From contig RDOG01000021.1 in the NCBI GenBank assembly GCA_011365055.1, positions 1-64,000 on the forward strand: a stretch of 64,000 nt of DNA, given 5' to 3'. Every line of letters starts with the position of its first letter. Position 1 is the first letter of the stretch. The notes beneath the pieces are model-generated. The model was not told where the DNA came from. It saw only the letters and a program-made list of their open reading frames with translations, and did no database searches. The position numbers were made by a program, and so were the translations under genes. Below are positions 35,876-43,790 of the stretch, in pieces. This stretch comes from Promethearchaeota archaeon. Its GTDB lineage: Archaea; Asgardarchaeota; Lokiarchaeia; Helarchaeales; RDOG01.

Positions 35876-37135
35876 TTATTCGGTTTGATCTTTCAATTCT
35901 TTATAGAGTTTTAAAAATTCCTCTGAGATACTTTTTGGAGATCTTTGGTAATCACATTTTATACGGTTATATTCTTCTTCATCCTGAATGAGTTCCTTCA
36001 ATATTTTATCCAATTCAGGTGGTATTTCAACGTGATCGGGTGAAAATAATAACGATTGATCCTTATGTTTTATTAATCTGGAAGGTATGTTCGAGAAATA
36101 TTCATTAATTAGTTTATAAGCAGGTTCATACACGGTTAAATCATCATTTGATTCTTCAAGTTCCCTTTGAAATTCCCTTTCAAAATCTTTTGAGAATAGT
36201 TTTACTAACTGATTCAACAATTTAGAAGTCTTTGATGCATACATTTCAATCATACAAGATTTTAATTGATAAACCATTATTTTTCCATCGACTACACTTA
36301 TTTCAATATAATCTTCTGTTTGGTTATTTTCATGGGTGTTTTTATAGGATTTAATAAGAGGATCTGACTCAGGAAAATCTTGTTTCATCCATTGATGTCG
36401 AAAAATCAAAGTTCCCTTCTTATTTTTAATTTTCATTTGATATAATGTAAAGGGCAAAACGTATAATATTTTAGGTTCCTTCATGATTGCAAAAAATGAG
36501 ATCGATTCTCCAACAGCAAATAAAATTAAAGCAATATAAAGAAATAAATCTACCCATAATGAGAATAGAAAGAAAATAAAACCAATAATTACTGCAATAA
36601 CATTACCAACAAGGTAAATTTCCGAGTATTTTTTAATTTCAAAAGGGGAATGGACATAATTTTTTAATACCCAATACATTGTAAGTATCAAATAAGCAGT
36701 ATGGAGCGAAGAGATAAACCAAAAAAACCAATCTTTCCAAAATATATTAATAAATCCTAGCATTACAACTTTTTCAGCAATAATTACATTTGGATTGAAA
36801 ATAATTATACAATAAATTAATCCGAAACAAAAAAATGGAATCAAGAAATTTGAATACAATTTTTCATTATGTGTGTAATTAATAAGAAGTATCATAAGTA
36901 TTATTGAAGGGTAAAATAAAAAAGCATTTATTCTAGCAGCATCGATACTCGATATAAATGAATCAAACCCTAAACCGAAAAACAATAAGAAATAATTAAC
37001 GCAAATAAAACCCATAATTGTTAATGGAAGAATATTTTTATTTTTTGCATCTTTAAAACAAAAAATTGCAGTAATTAAAAAAATAGTTGAGGTTATGGAA
37101 TTAATTATTAAATCTGGAGTGAATTCAAATGTCAT
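35876..37135 (-). CDS. Seven-helix membrane protein with cytosolic longin-like domain, cassette copy 1
   Basis: Seven hydrophobic helices (residues about 8-215) are followed by a soluble domain of about 200 residues. It begins 'LYQMKIKNKKGTLIFRHQWM' and continues through strands and the helix 'LNQLVKLFSKDFEREF', then an acidic helical tail ending 'EEFLKLYKEL'. The layout matches longin/roadblock-like tails elsewhere in the window. The gene overlaps its upstream winged-helix partner by 11 bp. Compared with copy 2 (38599-39858, same length), the last 150 residues are nearly identical while the membrane part has diverged. Probably a membrane sensor whose output domain is held constant. Confidence 0.75.
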   Translation of the reverse strand: MTFEFTPDLIINSITSTIFLITAIFCFKDAKNKNILPLTIMGFICVNYFLLFFGLGFDSFISSIDAARINAFLFYPSIILMILLINYTHNEKLYSNFLIPFFCFGLIYCIIIFNPNVIIAEKVVMLGFINIFWKDWFFWFISSLHTAYLILTMYWVLKNYVHSPFEIKKYSEIYLVGNVIAVIIGFIFFLFSLWVDLFLYIALILFAVGESISFFAIMKEPKILYVLPFTLYQMKIKNKKGTLIFRHQWMKQDFPESDPLIKSYKNTHENNQTEDYIEISVVDGKIMVYQLKSCMIEMYASKTSKLLNQLVKLFSKDFEREFQRELEESNDDLTVYEPAYKLINEYFSNIPSRLIKHKDQSLLFSPDHVEIPPELDKILKELIQDEEEYNRIKCDYQRSPKSISEEFLKLYKELKDQTE

Positions 37136-37856
37136 TCACGTAACCTCCCTTTTTCAAATTATTTTCATTTGAATTTTTTCCAATTGCCAGATTTATAAGC
37201 TTTATTTTTTCAGGATTTATGAAAATATTCTTATTATCTGCTTGATTTGAATTAATAATATTATATTCCATCAATTTATTTAAATGATAATAAATTTTCT
37301 CCCTATTTTCATTTAAATGTCTATGAACCTCACTTTTTTTAATTTTCTCATGTTTTATGAGTAATGTAATAATATTCTTGTTTAAATCATTCTTTAATAA
37401 GAATAAATTTACCGCAACCTCTTCATCTACTTCAATCGGCATAAAAATGGTATAAGTTTCGAATCTTATTTTCTTTATTAGATTAAATTTGAGTAGCATT
37501 TCCAAATGCCAAATTAAATGCCCTGCACTACCTTTATTTGATGATTGATTACAAAAAATAAAATTTTTAATTTCAGTGAAATAAGCACAAACATTATCGA
37601 TTAAATAATGATATATCTTTTTTCGATAAGGATTGATGAGCACGGATTCCCTGGTTAATTTTGATCCTTCAACTAATACTCGTTTATTCAATAGGAGTTG
37701 TATGACATCGTAAATGGTCCTTTCAGGCAAGTTTAACTTCTTTTTTAATTCGTTTTGAAGAGGCTCTATCTCCAGACCATTTTTTTCATTAATAATATCT
37801 TCTGCAATAATAAATATCTTCTCTAAAGTCTCCTCATCTATATTAAAAGCACTCAT
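37125..37856 (-). CDS. Winged-helix protein, cassette copy 1
   Basis: This 243-residue protein has two winged-helix-like regions. The N-terminal one (about 20-75) ends 'ERTIYDVIQLLLNKRVLVEG'. The C-terminal one (about 155-215) contains 'KSEVHRHLNENREKIYYHLN', an ArsR-like recognition helix. It is the first gene of a two-gene cassette with the 7TM/longin-like gene and overlaps it by 11 bp. Together they look like a DNA-binding regulator translated with its membrane sensor. Confidence 0.75.
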   Translation of the reverse strand: MSAFNIDEETLEKIFIIAEDIINEKNGLEIEPLQNELKKKLNLPERTIYDVIQLLLNKRVLVEGSKLTRESVLINPYRKKIYHYLIDNVCAYFTEIKNFIFCNQSSNKGSAGHLIWHLEMLLKFNLIKKIRFETYTIFMPIEVDEEVAVNLFLLKNDLNKNIITLLIKHEKIKKSEVHRHLNENREKIYYHLNKLMEYNIINSNQADNKNIFINPEKIKLINLAIGKNSNENNLKKGGYVNDI

Positions 37857-38020
37857 CCAATCCTTATATATCTCGATTTGAAAGATCCCCTAAATCTATT
37901 AATAAAGAAGTCTAAAAATTTTTTTATAAATTTTGAAATATTCTATATTATTCTCTATCATTTAATGTGGTTTCCAAATATATGTAAAAAGTTAGTCGGG
38001 ATGCTTTTTAATATTTTTTT
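37857..38020 (-). repeat. Duplicated promoter region with a relic of the CpXC gene end
   Basis: This segment is related base by base to 40580-40745, the region upstream of cassette copy 2. Its far end (about 37983-38020) matches the last codons of the CpXC-like gene at 40715: on the minus strand it still reads Lys-His-Pro-Asp-stop, against Lys-His-Gln-Asp-stop in the intact gene. It marks the boundary of the duplication. Confidence 0.65.
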
Positions 38021-38598
38021 AAGGGATCGTTTTTAACAAAAATTCTTTACTGAGTAACTTATTAAGTGATGAAAATTTGATTAAGTGAAGTGATTATACT
38101 ATATGAGTTAGATTGTAATGAAATTGAAAATAAATGAATTGAAATAAAAAAAATTCCTAGAATTTTTGCTTAAGAAATTGCTAAAATAAATTTTAAATTT
38201 ATCCAAATTGAAAATTTTCCTAAAAAAGCTCATTTTTTAATTGAAGGGGATTATTGCATCAAATCAGAATTAATTTGAGAATACAACGATAAATTTTCAA
38301 TTTACAAAGGGAATAATAGTGTGAATAAGAATAGATTATTAGAAAATTTTATTAAAATTTATATTTATCCTTGAATTTGGCTTATATTATGCGTATTATT
38401 TGGATCATTGAGATTGTTACTTGAATATTTTATCACAATTAAAAAATGACAATTTTAATAGAAAATTATCATTAAGAAATAAGAAAAATTTTATTGTAGG
38501 TTCAAGACTCATTAAAACAGAAATTCTGGCAAATAAGAGAAGAAATAAGTGAAAATTTTTTTTCCTATATTGATAATCAAAAATGAATTTAATTGAAC
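38021..38598. other. Gene-free spacer between the two cassettes
   Basis: 578 bp of AT-rich sequence without a credible ORF on either strand. Similarity to the CpXC region ends at about 38020. I see no insertion sequence ends or long repeats in it. Confidence 0.5.
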
Positions 38599-39858
38599 CT
38601 ACTCGGTTTCATCTATCAATTCTTTATAGAGTTTTAAAAATTCCTCTGAGATACTTTTTGGAGATCTTTGGTAATCACATTTTATTCGGTTATATTCTTC
38701 TTCATCCCGAATAAGTTCCTTCAATATTTTATCCAATTCAGGTGGTATTTCAACGTGATCGGGTGAAAATAACAGCGATTGATCTTTACATTTTATTAAT
38801 CTGGAAGGTATGTTCGAGAAATATTCATTAATTAGTTTATAAGCAGGTTCATACACGGTTAAATCATCATTTGATTCTTCAAGTTCATTTTTAAATTTCT
38901 CTTCAAAATCTTTTGAGAATAGTTTTACTAACTGATTCAACAATTTAGAAGTCTTTGATGCATACATTTCAATCATACAAGATTTTAATTGATAAACCAT
39001 TATTTTTCCATCGCCTACACTTATTTCAATATAATCTTTTGTTTTATTATTTTTATTGGTGTCTTTATAGGAATTAATAAGAGGATCTGATTCAGGAAAA
39101 TCTAGTTTCATCCATTGATGTTGAAAAATTAAGGTTCCCTTCTTATTTTTAATTTTCATTTGATATAATATAAAGGGCAAAACATACAGTATCTTAGGTT
39201 CCTTTATAATCGCATAAATCGCGATAAAATTTCCAACAGCAAATAAAATTAAACAAATATATAGAATAGGTAATAGCCATATTGCGATTATATAGAAAAT
39301 AAATCCAATTAATGCAGCAATGATGTTACCAATAAGATAAATTCCTGCGTATTTTTTAATTTCAAAAGGAGAATTTAAATAATTTTTTAATGCCCAATAC
39401 ATCATAAGTATCAAGTAAGTCGTATGTAGTAAAGTAATGATTAAGGAAAACCAACCTATCCAAAATATGCCAGGAAACCATACAAATATAATTTTTTCTG
39501 CTATAATTACATTTGGGTTAAAAATAATCATACAATATATTATATCAAAACAGAAAAAAGGAATTAATATATTTGAATATAATTTTTCATTTTGAGTGTA
39601 ATTAATTAGTAATATCATAAGAATGATCTGAGGGTAAAAAAAGAAAGCAGTTATTCTAGCAAATTCAACACTCAATAATAATGAATTAATTCCTAAACCA
39701 AACCATAAAAAGGTATAATCAATGCAGATAAATCCCATTATTATTAATGCTTGAATTCTTTTACTTTTTGCATTTTTAAAGCAAAAAATTGCTGCAACTA
39801 AAAAAATGGTTGAGGTAATGGAATTAATTATTAAATCTGGAGTAATTTCAAATGTCAT
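38599..39858 (-). CDS. Seven-helix membrane protein with cytosolic longin-like domain, cassette copy 2
   Basis: Same length (419 residues) and layout as the gene at 35876-37135: seven hydrophobic helices, then the cytosolic domain starting 'LYQMKIKNKKGTLIFQHQWM'. The last 65 residues differ at only four positions, while helices 2-7 differ at many, mostly by conservative changes. That is divergence concentrated in the presumed sensing part. It overlaps the upstream winged-helix gene by 11 bp exactly as in copy 1. Confidence 0.75.
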   Translation of the reverse strand: MTFEITPDLIINSITSTIFLVAAIFCFKNAKSKRIQALIIMGFICIDYTFLWFGLGINSLLLSVEFARITAFFFYPQIILMILLINYTQNEKLYSNILIPFFCFDIIYCMIIFNPNVIIAEKIIFVWFPGIFWIGWFSLIITLLHTTYLILMMYWALKNYLNSPFEIKKYAGIYLIGNIIAALIGFIFYIIAIWLLPILYICLILFAVGNFIAIYAIIKEPKILYVLPFILYQMKIKNKKGTLIFQHQWMKLDFPESDPLINSYKDTNKNNKTKDYIEISVGDGKIMVYQLKSCMIEMYASKTSKLLNQLVKLFSKDFEEKFKNELEESNDDLTVYEPAYKLINEYFSNIPSRLIKCKDQSLLFSPDHVEIPPELDKILKELIRDEEEYNRIKCDYQRSPKSISEEFLKLYKELIDETE

Positions 39859-40579
39859 TCAAGTAACCTCCCTTTTTCAAAGCGTTTTCATTTGAAATTT
39901 TTTCAATTGCCAGATTTATAAGCTTAATTTTTTCAGGATTTATGAAAATATTCTTATCATCTGCTTGATTTGAACTAATAATATTATATTCCATCAATTT
40001 ATTTAAATGATAATAAATCTTTTCCCTATTTTCATTTAAATGTCTATGAACCTCGCTTTTTTTAACTTTCTCATGTTTCATGAGTAATTCAATAATATCC
40101 CTATCTAAATCATTCTTTAATAAGAATAGATTTACCGCAACCTCTTCATCCACTTCAATTGGCATAAAAATTGTGTACGTTTCGAATCTGACTTTCTTTA
40201 TTAGATTAAATTTGAGTAGCATTTCCAAATGCCAAATTAAATGCCCTACACTACCTTTATTGGATGCTTGATCGCTAAAAATATGTTTCTTAATTTCAGT
40301 AAAATAAGCACTAACATTATCTGTTAAATAATTATATATCTTTCTTCGATAAGGGTTTATGAGCACGGATTCCCTGGTTAATTTTGAGCCTTCAACTAAT
40401 ATTCGTTTATTCAGCAGGAGCTGTATTACATCATAAATGGTCTTTTCAGGTAAATTCAGTTTCTTTTTTAACTCGTTCTGGAGAAGCTCTACCTCCAAAC
40501 CATTCTTCTCATTAATGATATCTTCTGCAACAACGAATATCTTATCTAAGGTCTCCTGATCTATGTTAAAAGCACTCAT
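39848..40579 (-). CDS. Winged-helix protein, cassette copy 2
   Basis: 243 residues, about 85% identical to the protein at 37125-37856. The second winged helix is almost unchanged ('KSEVHRHLNENREKIYYHLN'), so both copies probably bind the same or very similar DNA. The promoter and leader are also duplicated. It lies 135 bp downstream of the CpXC-like gene on the same strand. Confidence 0.75.
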   Translation of the reverse strand: MSAFNIDQETLDKIFVVAEDIINEKNGLEVELLQNELKKKLNLPEKTIYDVIQLLLNKRILVEGSKLTRESVLINPYRRKIYNYLTDNVSAYFTEIKKHIFSDQASNKGSVGHLIWHLEMLLKFNLIKKVRFETYTIFMPIEVDEEVAVNLFLLKNDLDRDIIELLMKHEKVKKSEVHRHLNENREKIYYHLNKLMEYNIISSNQADDKNIFINPEKIKLINLAIEKISNENALKKGGYLNDI

Positions 40580-40714
40580 CCAATCCTTAAATATCTTGAT
40601 CTGAAAAATCCCCTTGCTCTATTAATAAAAAAATCTAAAAATTTTTTCTCAATTTTTTATATGTTTTAAATTAGTCTCTATCATTTAAGCTAATTCCTAG
40701 AGCTATGTAAAAAG

Positions 40715-41356
40715 TTAATCTTGATGCTTTTTAAGATTTTTTTTCTTTTTTATAGAATTTCCCGTCTCTTGATTATTTTTTCCTTTTGGAACTTCTTTAT
40801 AAGTAATTCTAGATCCTTTAGCTTCTTTTTTTCCTCCACCAAATTTTTCTTCAAGCTTTTTTCCTACCTCTGATACCAATTCAGTTGAAACTTGCTTTTC
40901 TTTGCGAGCTTCTTCTAAAATGCCCCTCAATTCTATCTCTATTTCCTTACGCGCATTTCGAGGCGAAGAAGATTCAGCATTATATTCTGAAGACTTTAAT
41001 TTGATTTGATTTTTATTTTCTTCCTCCTGTTTTGATGAATGTAATAGACGTTCCAACATACCATCCACAGGTTTATCATTTTCATCAATCACGCCATATT
41101 CGCGGAACATTGTTTTAAATTCCTTTGGTTTTCCAGTCGTAATCGTAAACATGCCCCGAGGACAATTAATAATTACCCAAGTATTAAGAAAGATTTCTCG
41201 ACCACATTTATCACAAGTTCGAGTATATAAAGTTCCATCCATAAGTTCTTGGATTAACGAAGATCCTCCCATAAACGTGTTTATGCTCGAAGGATAAAGA
41301 AATCTTTGTACGTTCCCACAAGAGCATTCAACGTTCTTTGTAACATAACTGGTCAT
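40715..41356 (-). CDS. CpXC-domain protein with charged C-terminal tail
   Basis: Residues 10-75 match the CpXC zinc-binding domain: 'CSCGNVQRFLYPSSIN', then a helix 'LIQELMDGTLYTRTCDKCG'. The following 140 residues are charged, low in complexity and probably disordered, ending in a Lys-rich tail. Function of CpXC proteins is unknown. The end of this gene was copied with the downstream cassette (relic at about 37983-38020), so the ancestral order was CpXC, winged helix, 7TM. Confidence 0.7.
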   Translation of the reverse strand: MTSYVTKNVECSCGNVQRFLYPSSINTFMGGSSLIQELMDGTLYTRTCDKCGREIFLNTWVIINCPRGMFTITTGKPKEFKTMFREYGVIDENDKPVDGMLERLLHSSKQEEENKNQIKLKSSEYNAESSSPRNARKEIEIELRGILEEARKEKQVSTELVSEVGKKLEEKFGGGKKEAKGSRITYKEVPKGKNNQETGNSIKKKKNLKKHQD

Positions 41357-41407
41357 TTCTCATCCCTTGTAAAAAAAAAGGTATTGGATTAATTTAAAGA
41401 AATAATT

Positions 41408-42433
41408 TTAATTATTTGAATGTTCGCAATAAGTAACCATCACTTCTTGTAATTTTTTAAATTCGGGAAATTTTTTGGATATTTTAAAAATATTCATCCC
41501 AACTAATTTAGAAATCTCCGAATTTTTATATAGACTTTTTACTTTTTTGATGCGACCATTCGTAATCAAAAAATCCGCATCTAATCTTGTATCATGATAA
41601 ATAAATGCTCCATTTTTTATTTTAATATAAACTCTTGTCTTATCTATAGCATCTCTTTTTCTAAAGTTCCAATAATGTTGAGTATATTCTTCTTCAACTT
41701 CATTTAATTTATCTAAATTAATATCATCAAATTCTTTTAAACGTAATTTTTTGTTTAAAACACTTTCAAAAGCAAAACGCAATCTATCAATAACTTCGTC
41801 AACAGAAATATTTTGCCTGGGTAACTCTCTTTTAAGCGTAGTAACATATTTTTTTGCTTGTTCCAATATTAAACTTCGAAAATTTTCACTTGGAACATTT
41901 AATGCGTTGCAAAATTTTTTGTGGTTAAAGTCTAAGAGAATGTTCCCTATAACTACTCCAGCTTTTTCAATTGAAGCTGCTCCTGTTCCTGATATCTTTC
42001 TATTTTTAATAACGATTTCATTATAATTTATACTAGAATCCAAATTAAGATTTTTTAAATATTGATTAGGTCCTTGTAAAGCAAGTGCATATAACTTTTT
42101 AATAGGCACAGGAAATGCCATTTCATTAAGAATTACATTAAAAAAAACTTGATTTTTTTCTAAAAGAACCAAACCTCCTCCAGACATTCTTCTAACCAAC
42201 TGAATATCGTTTTTCTTACAATAATTAATGTCAACTTCTTCATAAAAATTTTGATGAAATCCACAACTCATTGAACTCTTATTAGTTGTAGTTAAAAGTA
42301 TGCAATTTATGTCGGGCATGTTAGACAAAGAAGTTGCTAATGCATGATATATGGTATGAACTCGAATCGGGTCTAAATCTTTCAATATGTATAAATGCCA
42401 TTCTTTTTTTGACATCAAAATAGACCCCACCAT
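41408..42433 (-). CDS. lplA: Lipoate-protein ligase A family protein
   Basis: The 341-residue protein has 'SCGFHQNFYEEVDINYCKK', 'QLVRRMSGGGLVLLEKNQVF' (the lipoyl-AMP-binding RRxSGGG motif) and 'ISGTGAASIEKAGVVIGNIL' (Lys-binding region), plus a C-terminal accessory domain. It attaches lipoate or octanoate to E2 or GcvH proteins using ATP. Two starts are possible: ATG 42433, or ATG 42415, which has GGTGGGG 9 nt upstream. No lipoylated protein gene is in the window. Confidence 0.85.
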   Translation of the reverse strand: MVGSILMSKKEWHLYILKDLDPIRVHTIYHALATSLSNMPDINCILLTTTNKSSMSCGFHQNFYEEVDINYCKKNDIQLVRRMSGGGLVLLEKNQVFFNVILNEMAFPVPIKKLYALALQGPNQYLKNLNLDSSINYNEIVIKNRKISGTGAASIEKAGVVIGNILLDFNHKKFCNALNVPSENFRSLILEQAKKYVTTLKRELPRQNISVDEVIDRLRFAFESVLNKKLRLKEFDDINLDKLNEVEEEYTQHYWNFRKRDAIDKTRVYIKIKNGAFIYHDTRLDADFLITNGRIKKVKSLYKNSEISKLVGMNIFKISKKFPEFKKLQEVMVTYCEHSNN

Positions 42434-42892
42434 TCCAATTATTTTTCTAATTAAACATGGTATAATATAAACAAATAAAAGATTAAAAATATTTTAGATT
42501 TTTACTAAAAGAATTTTGAGCTGGACTTAAAACCAAAGCTTCATTAATATTTAGTTGAATTCTAATTTATCAATTTAATTTCTTTAACATCAAATATGTA
42601 TTTTCACCGAAAGATTTTGGAATCCAACAATATAAATTTAAAAAATATTATTTAGATGAATCTAAGCATCTAAAACTTAAGTTTTAATTCTTTTGGATTT
42701 TAAAATACTACGGTAAACACATATATTTAATAGTTGAATGGAATTTAAGAGATTTTTAAAGATAATTAATGAAACAAATGCGTTATACAAATTATAAAAT
42801 TTAAAAAGAAAAAGGTAAATCATTCTGGTTTTTTCAATTTAATCATGCAAAAATTTGAAACTGATTAAAATTCATTTACATTTATTTTTCAA
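42434..42892. other. Gene-free region with short palindromes
   Basis: No credible gene in 459 bp. TAAAACTTAAGTTTTA (42671-42686) is a perfect 16-bp palindrome. Just after it, TTTTGGATTTTAAAAT (about 42691-42706) repeats the left half of the palindrome at 43698-43715. These may be control sites, but base composition makes A/T palindromes less significant. Confidence 0.35.
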
Positions 42893-43303
42893 TTAAATTA
42901 ATGGAATTTCATTTGAATTGATAACATTTCCATATTTCTTTCCAATTGTTATCATTTTAATATCATCTGAAACAAGCGTGAAATTGGATTTATGAGCAAG
43001 ATATATGAATGAAGCATCATAAAAAGTTATTTTATTTTCAAAGGCAATATTTAAAGTACTTTCAAAATCTTCTATATTCAACTTCAATATCCTAAAAATA
43101 TTCCAAATCAATTCTATTGTTTCCCTTATCTTCTTGATTTCATCTTTATTAAATAATTTTCGATGATCAAATTTCCATAATACATTTCCTAATTCATAAT
43201 AGCTCAAGTCTAATAAATTATGACCTTTAAAAATTTTAATTGCTTTATCAGGTTTATCTTGAATGATGTTGATAATGGTGCTTGTATCAAATAAATAAGT
43301 CAA
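42893..43303 (-). CDS. PIN-domain ribonuclease (VapC-type toxin)
   Basis: 136 residues starting 'MTYLFDTSTIINIIQ' (Asp6), with 'ITFYDASFIYLAHKSNFTLV' carrying the later acidic residues and 'SDDIKMI' the final one. It is a typical VapC. It overlaps the antitoxin gene by 4 bp (ATGA). Confidence 0.85.
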   Translation of the reverse strand: MTYLFDTSTIINIIQDKPDKAIKIFKGHNLLDLSYYELGNVLWKFDHRKLFNKDEIKKIRETIELIWNIFRILKLNIEDFESTLNIAFENKITFYDASFIYLAHKSNFTLVSDDIKMITIGKKYGNVINSNEIPLI

Positions 43304-43530
43304 TGGTTTTCCCTTTCCTCATTTATCATACTTATTATTTCTTTATTAGAAATTTTTTTTAGAATTTTGCTTACTTCATGAATCTTTTCGTTCATTATTT
43401 GTTCCTCATGTTCACTTATTTCTTTATCAACTGCGTTCCTAATCATATTTGTAATATTAATATTTAATTCATCTAACTTTTTTTTCTTCTGTTTCTCTAT
43501 TTTTGCTGATATAGTAGAATAATCTGCCAT
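43300..43530 (-). CDS. VapB-type antitoxin
   Basis: From the ATG at 43530 the protein begins 'MADYSTISAKIEKQKKKKLD', the standard start of archaeal ribbon-helix-helix VapB proteins, 76 residues long. A longer frame back to 43590 has no family support. It pairs with the downstream VapC and probably binds the inverted repeat at 43560-43579. Confidence 0.8.
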   Translation of the reverse strand: MADYSTISAKIEKQKKKKLDELNINITNMIRNAVDKEISEHEEQIMNEKIHEVSKILKKISNKEIISMINEERENH

Positions 43531-43559
43531 AATTATCACAATAAGATTTTTCATAACTC

Positions 43560-43579
43560 GTATTACAAAACAGTAATAC
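43560..43579. promoter_or_regulatory. Inverted-repeat operator of the second VapBC pair
   Basis: GTATTAC and GTAATAC form perfect 7-bp arms around AAAACA, 30-49 nt before the VapB start and just downstream of a TATA-like AAAGTATATATT (minus strand, about 43591-43602). Confidence 0.5.
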
Positions 43580-43656
43580 TGAATTACCAATATATACTTT
43601 ATGAAAACTGAATTTCTTTAGTTAGTATTTGAAAATTTTGTAATCCAAAAATAGAT

Positions 43657-43702
43657 TACAGATGTTTATCTATAAGCAGAGCTTGAGTTCCATTTCTTTG
43701 GA
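43657..43702 (+). repeat. Dispersed ~45-nt intergenic repeat, copy C
   Basis: Related to 31092-31137 (shared ATGTTT-TCTATAA and TTC-ATTTCTTT). It lies between VapB and the TPR gene and runs into the palindrome at 43698. Confidence 0.45.
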
Positions 43703-43715
43703 TTTTAAAATCCAA
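43698..43715. promoter_or_regulatory. Perfect 18-bp palindrome upstream of the TPR gene
   Basis: TTGGATTTTAAAATCCAA is fully self-complementary, with partial extension (TTT/AAA) beyond. It ends 75 nt before the TPR start and is a possible operator. Confidence 0.4.
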
Positions 43716-43790
43716 GAAAATCACCCAAATATAAATAAGAACATTAACTTGATATTCTTGTTATTTATTATTGTATTTATGGGATCTTAA

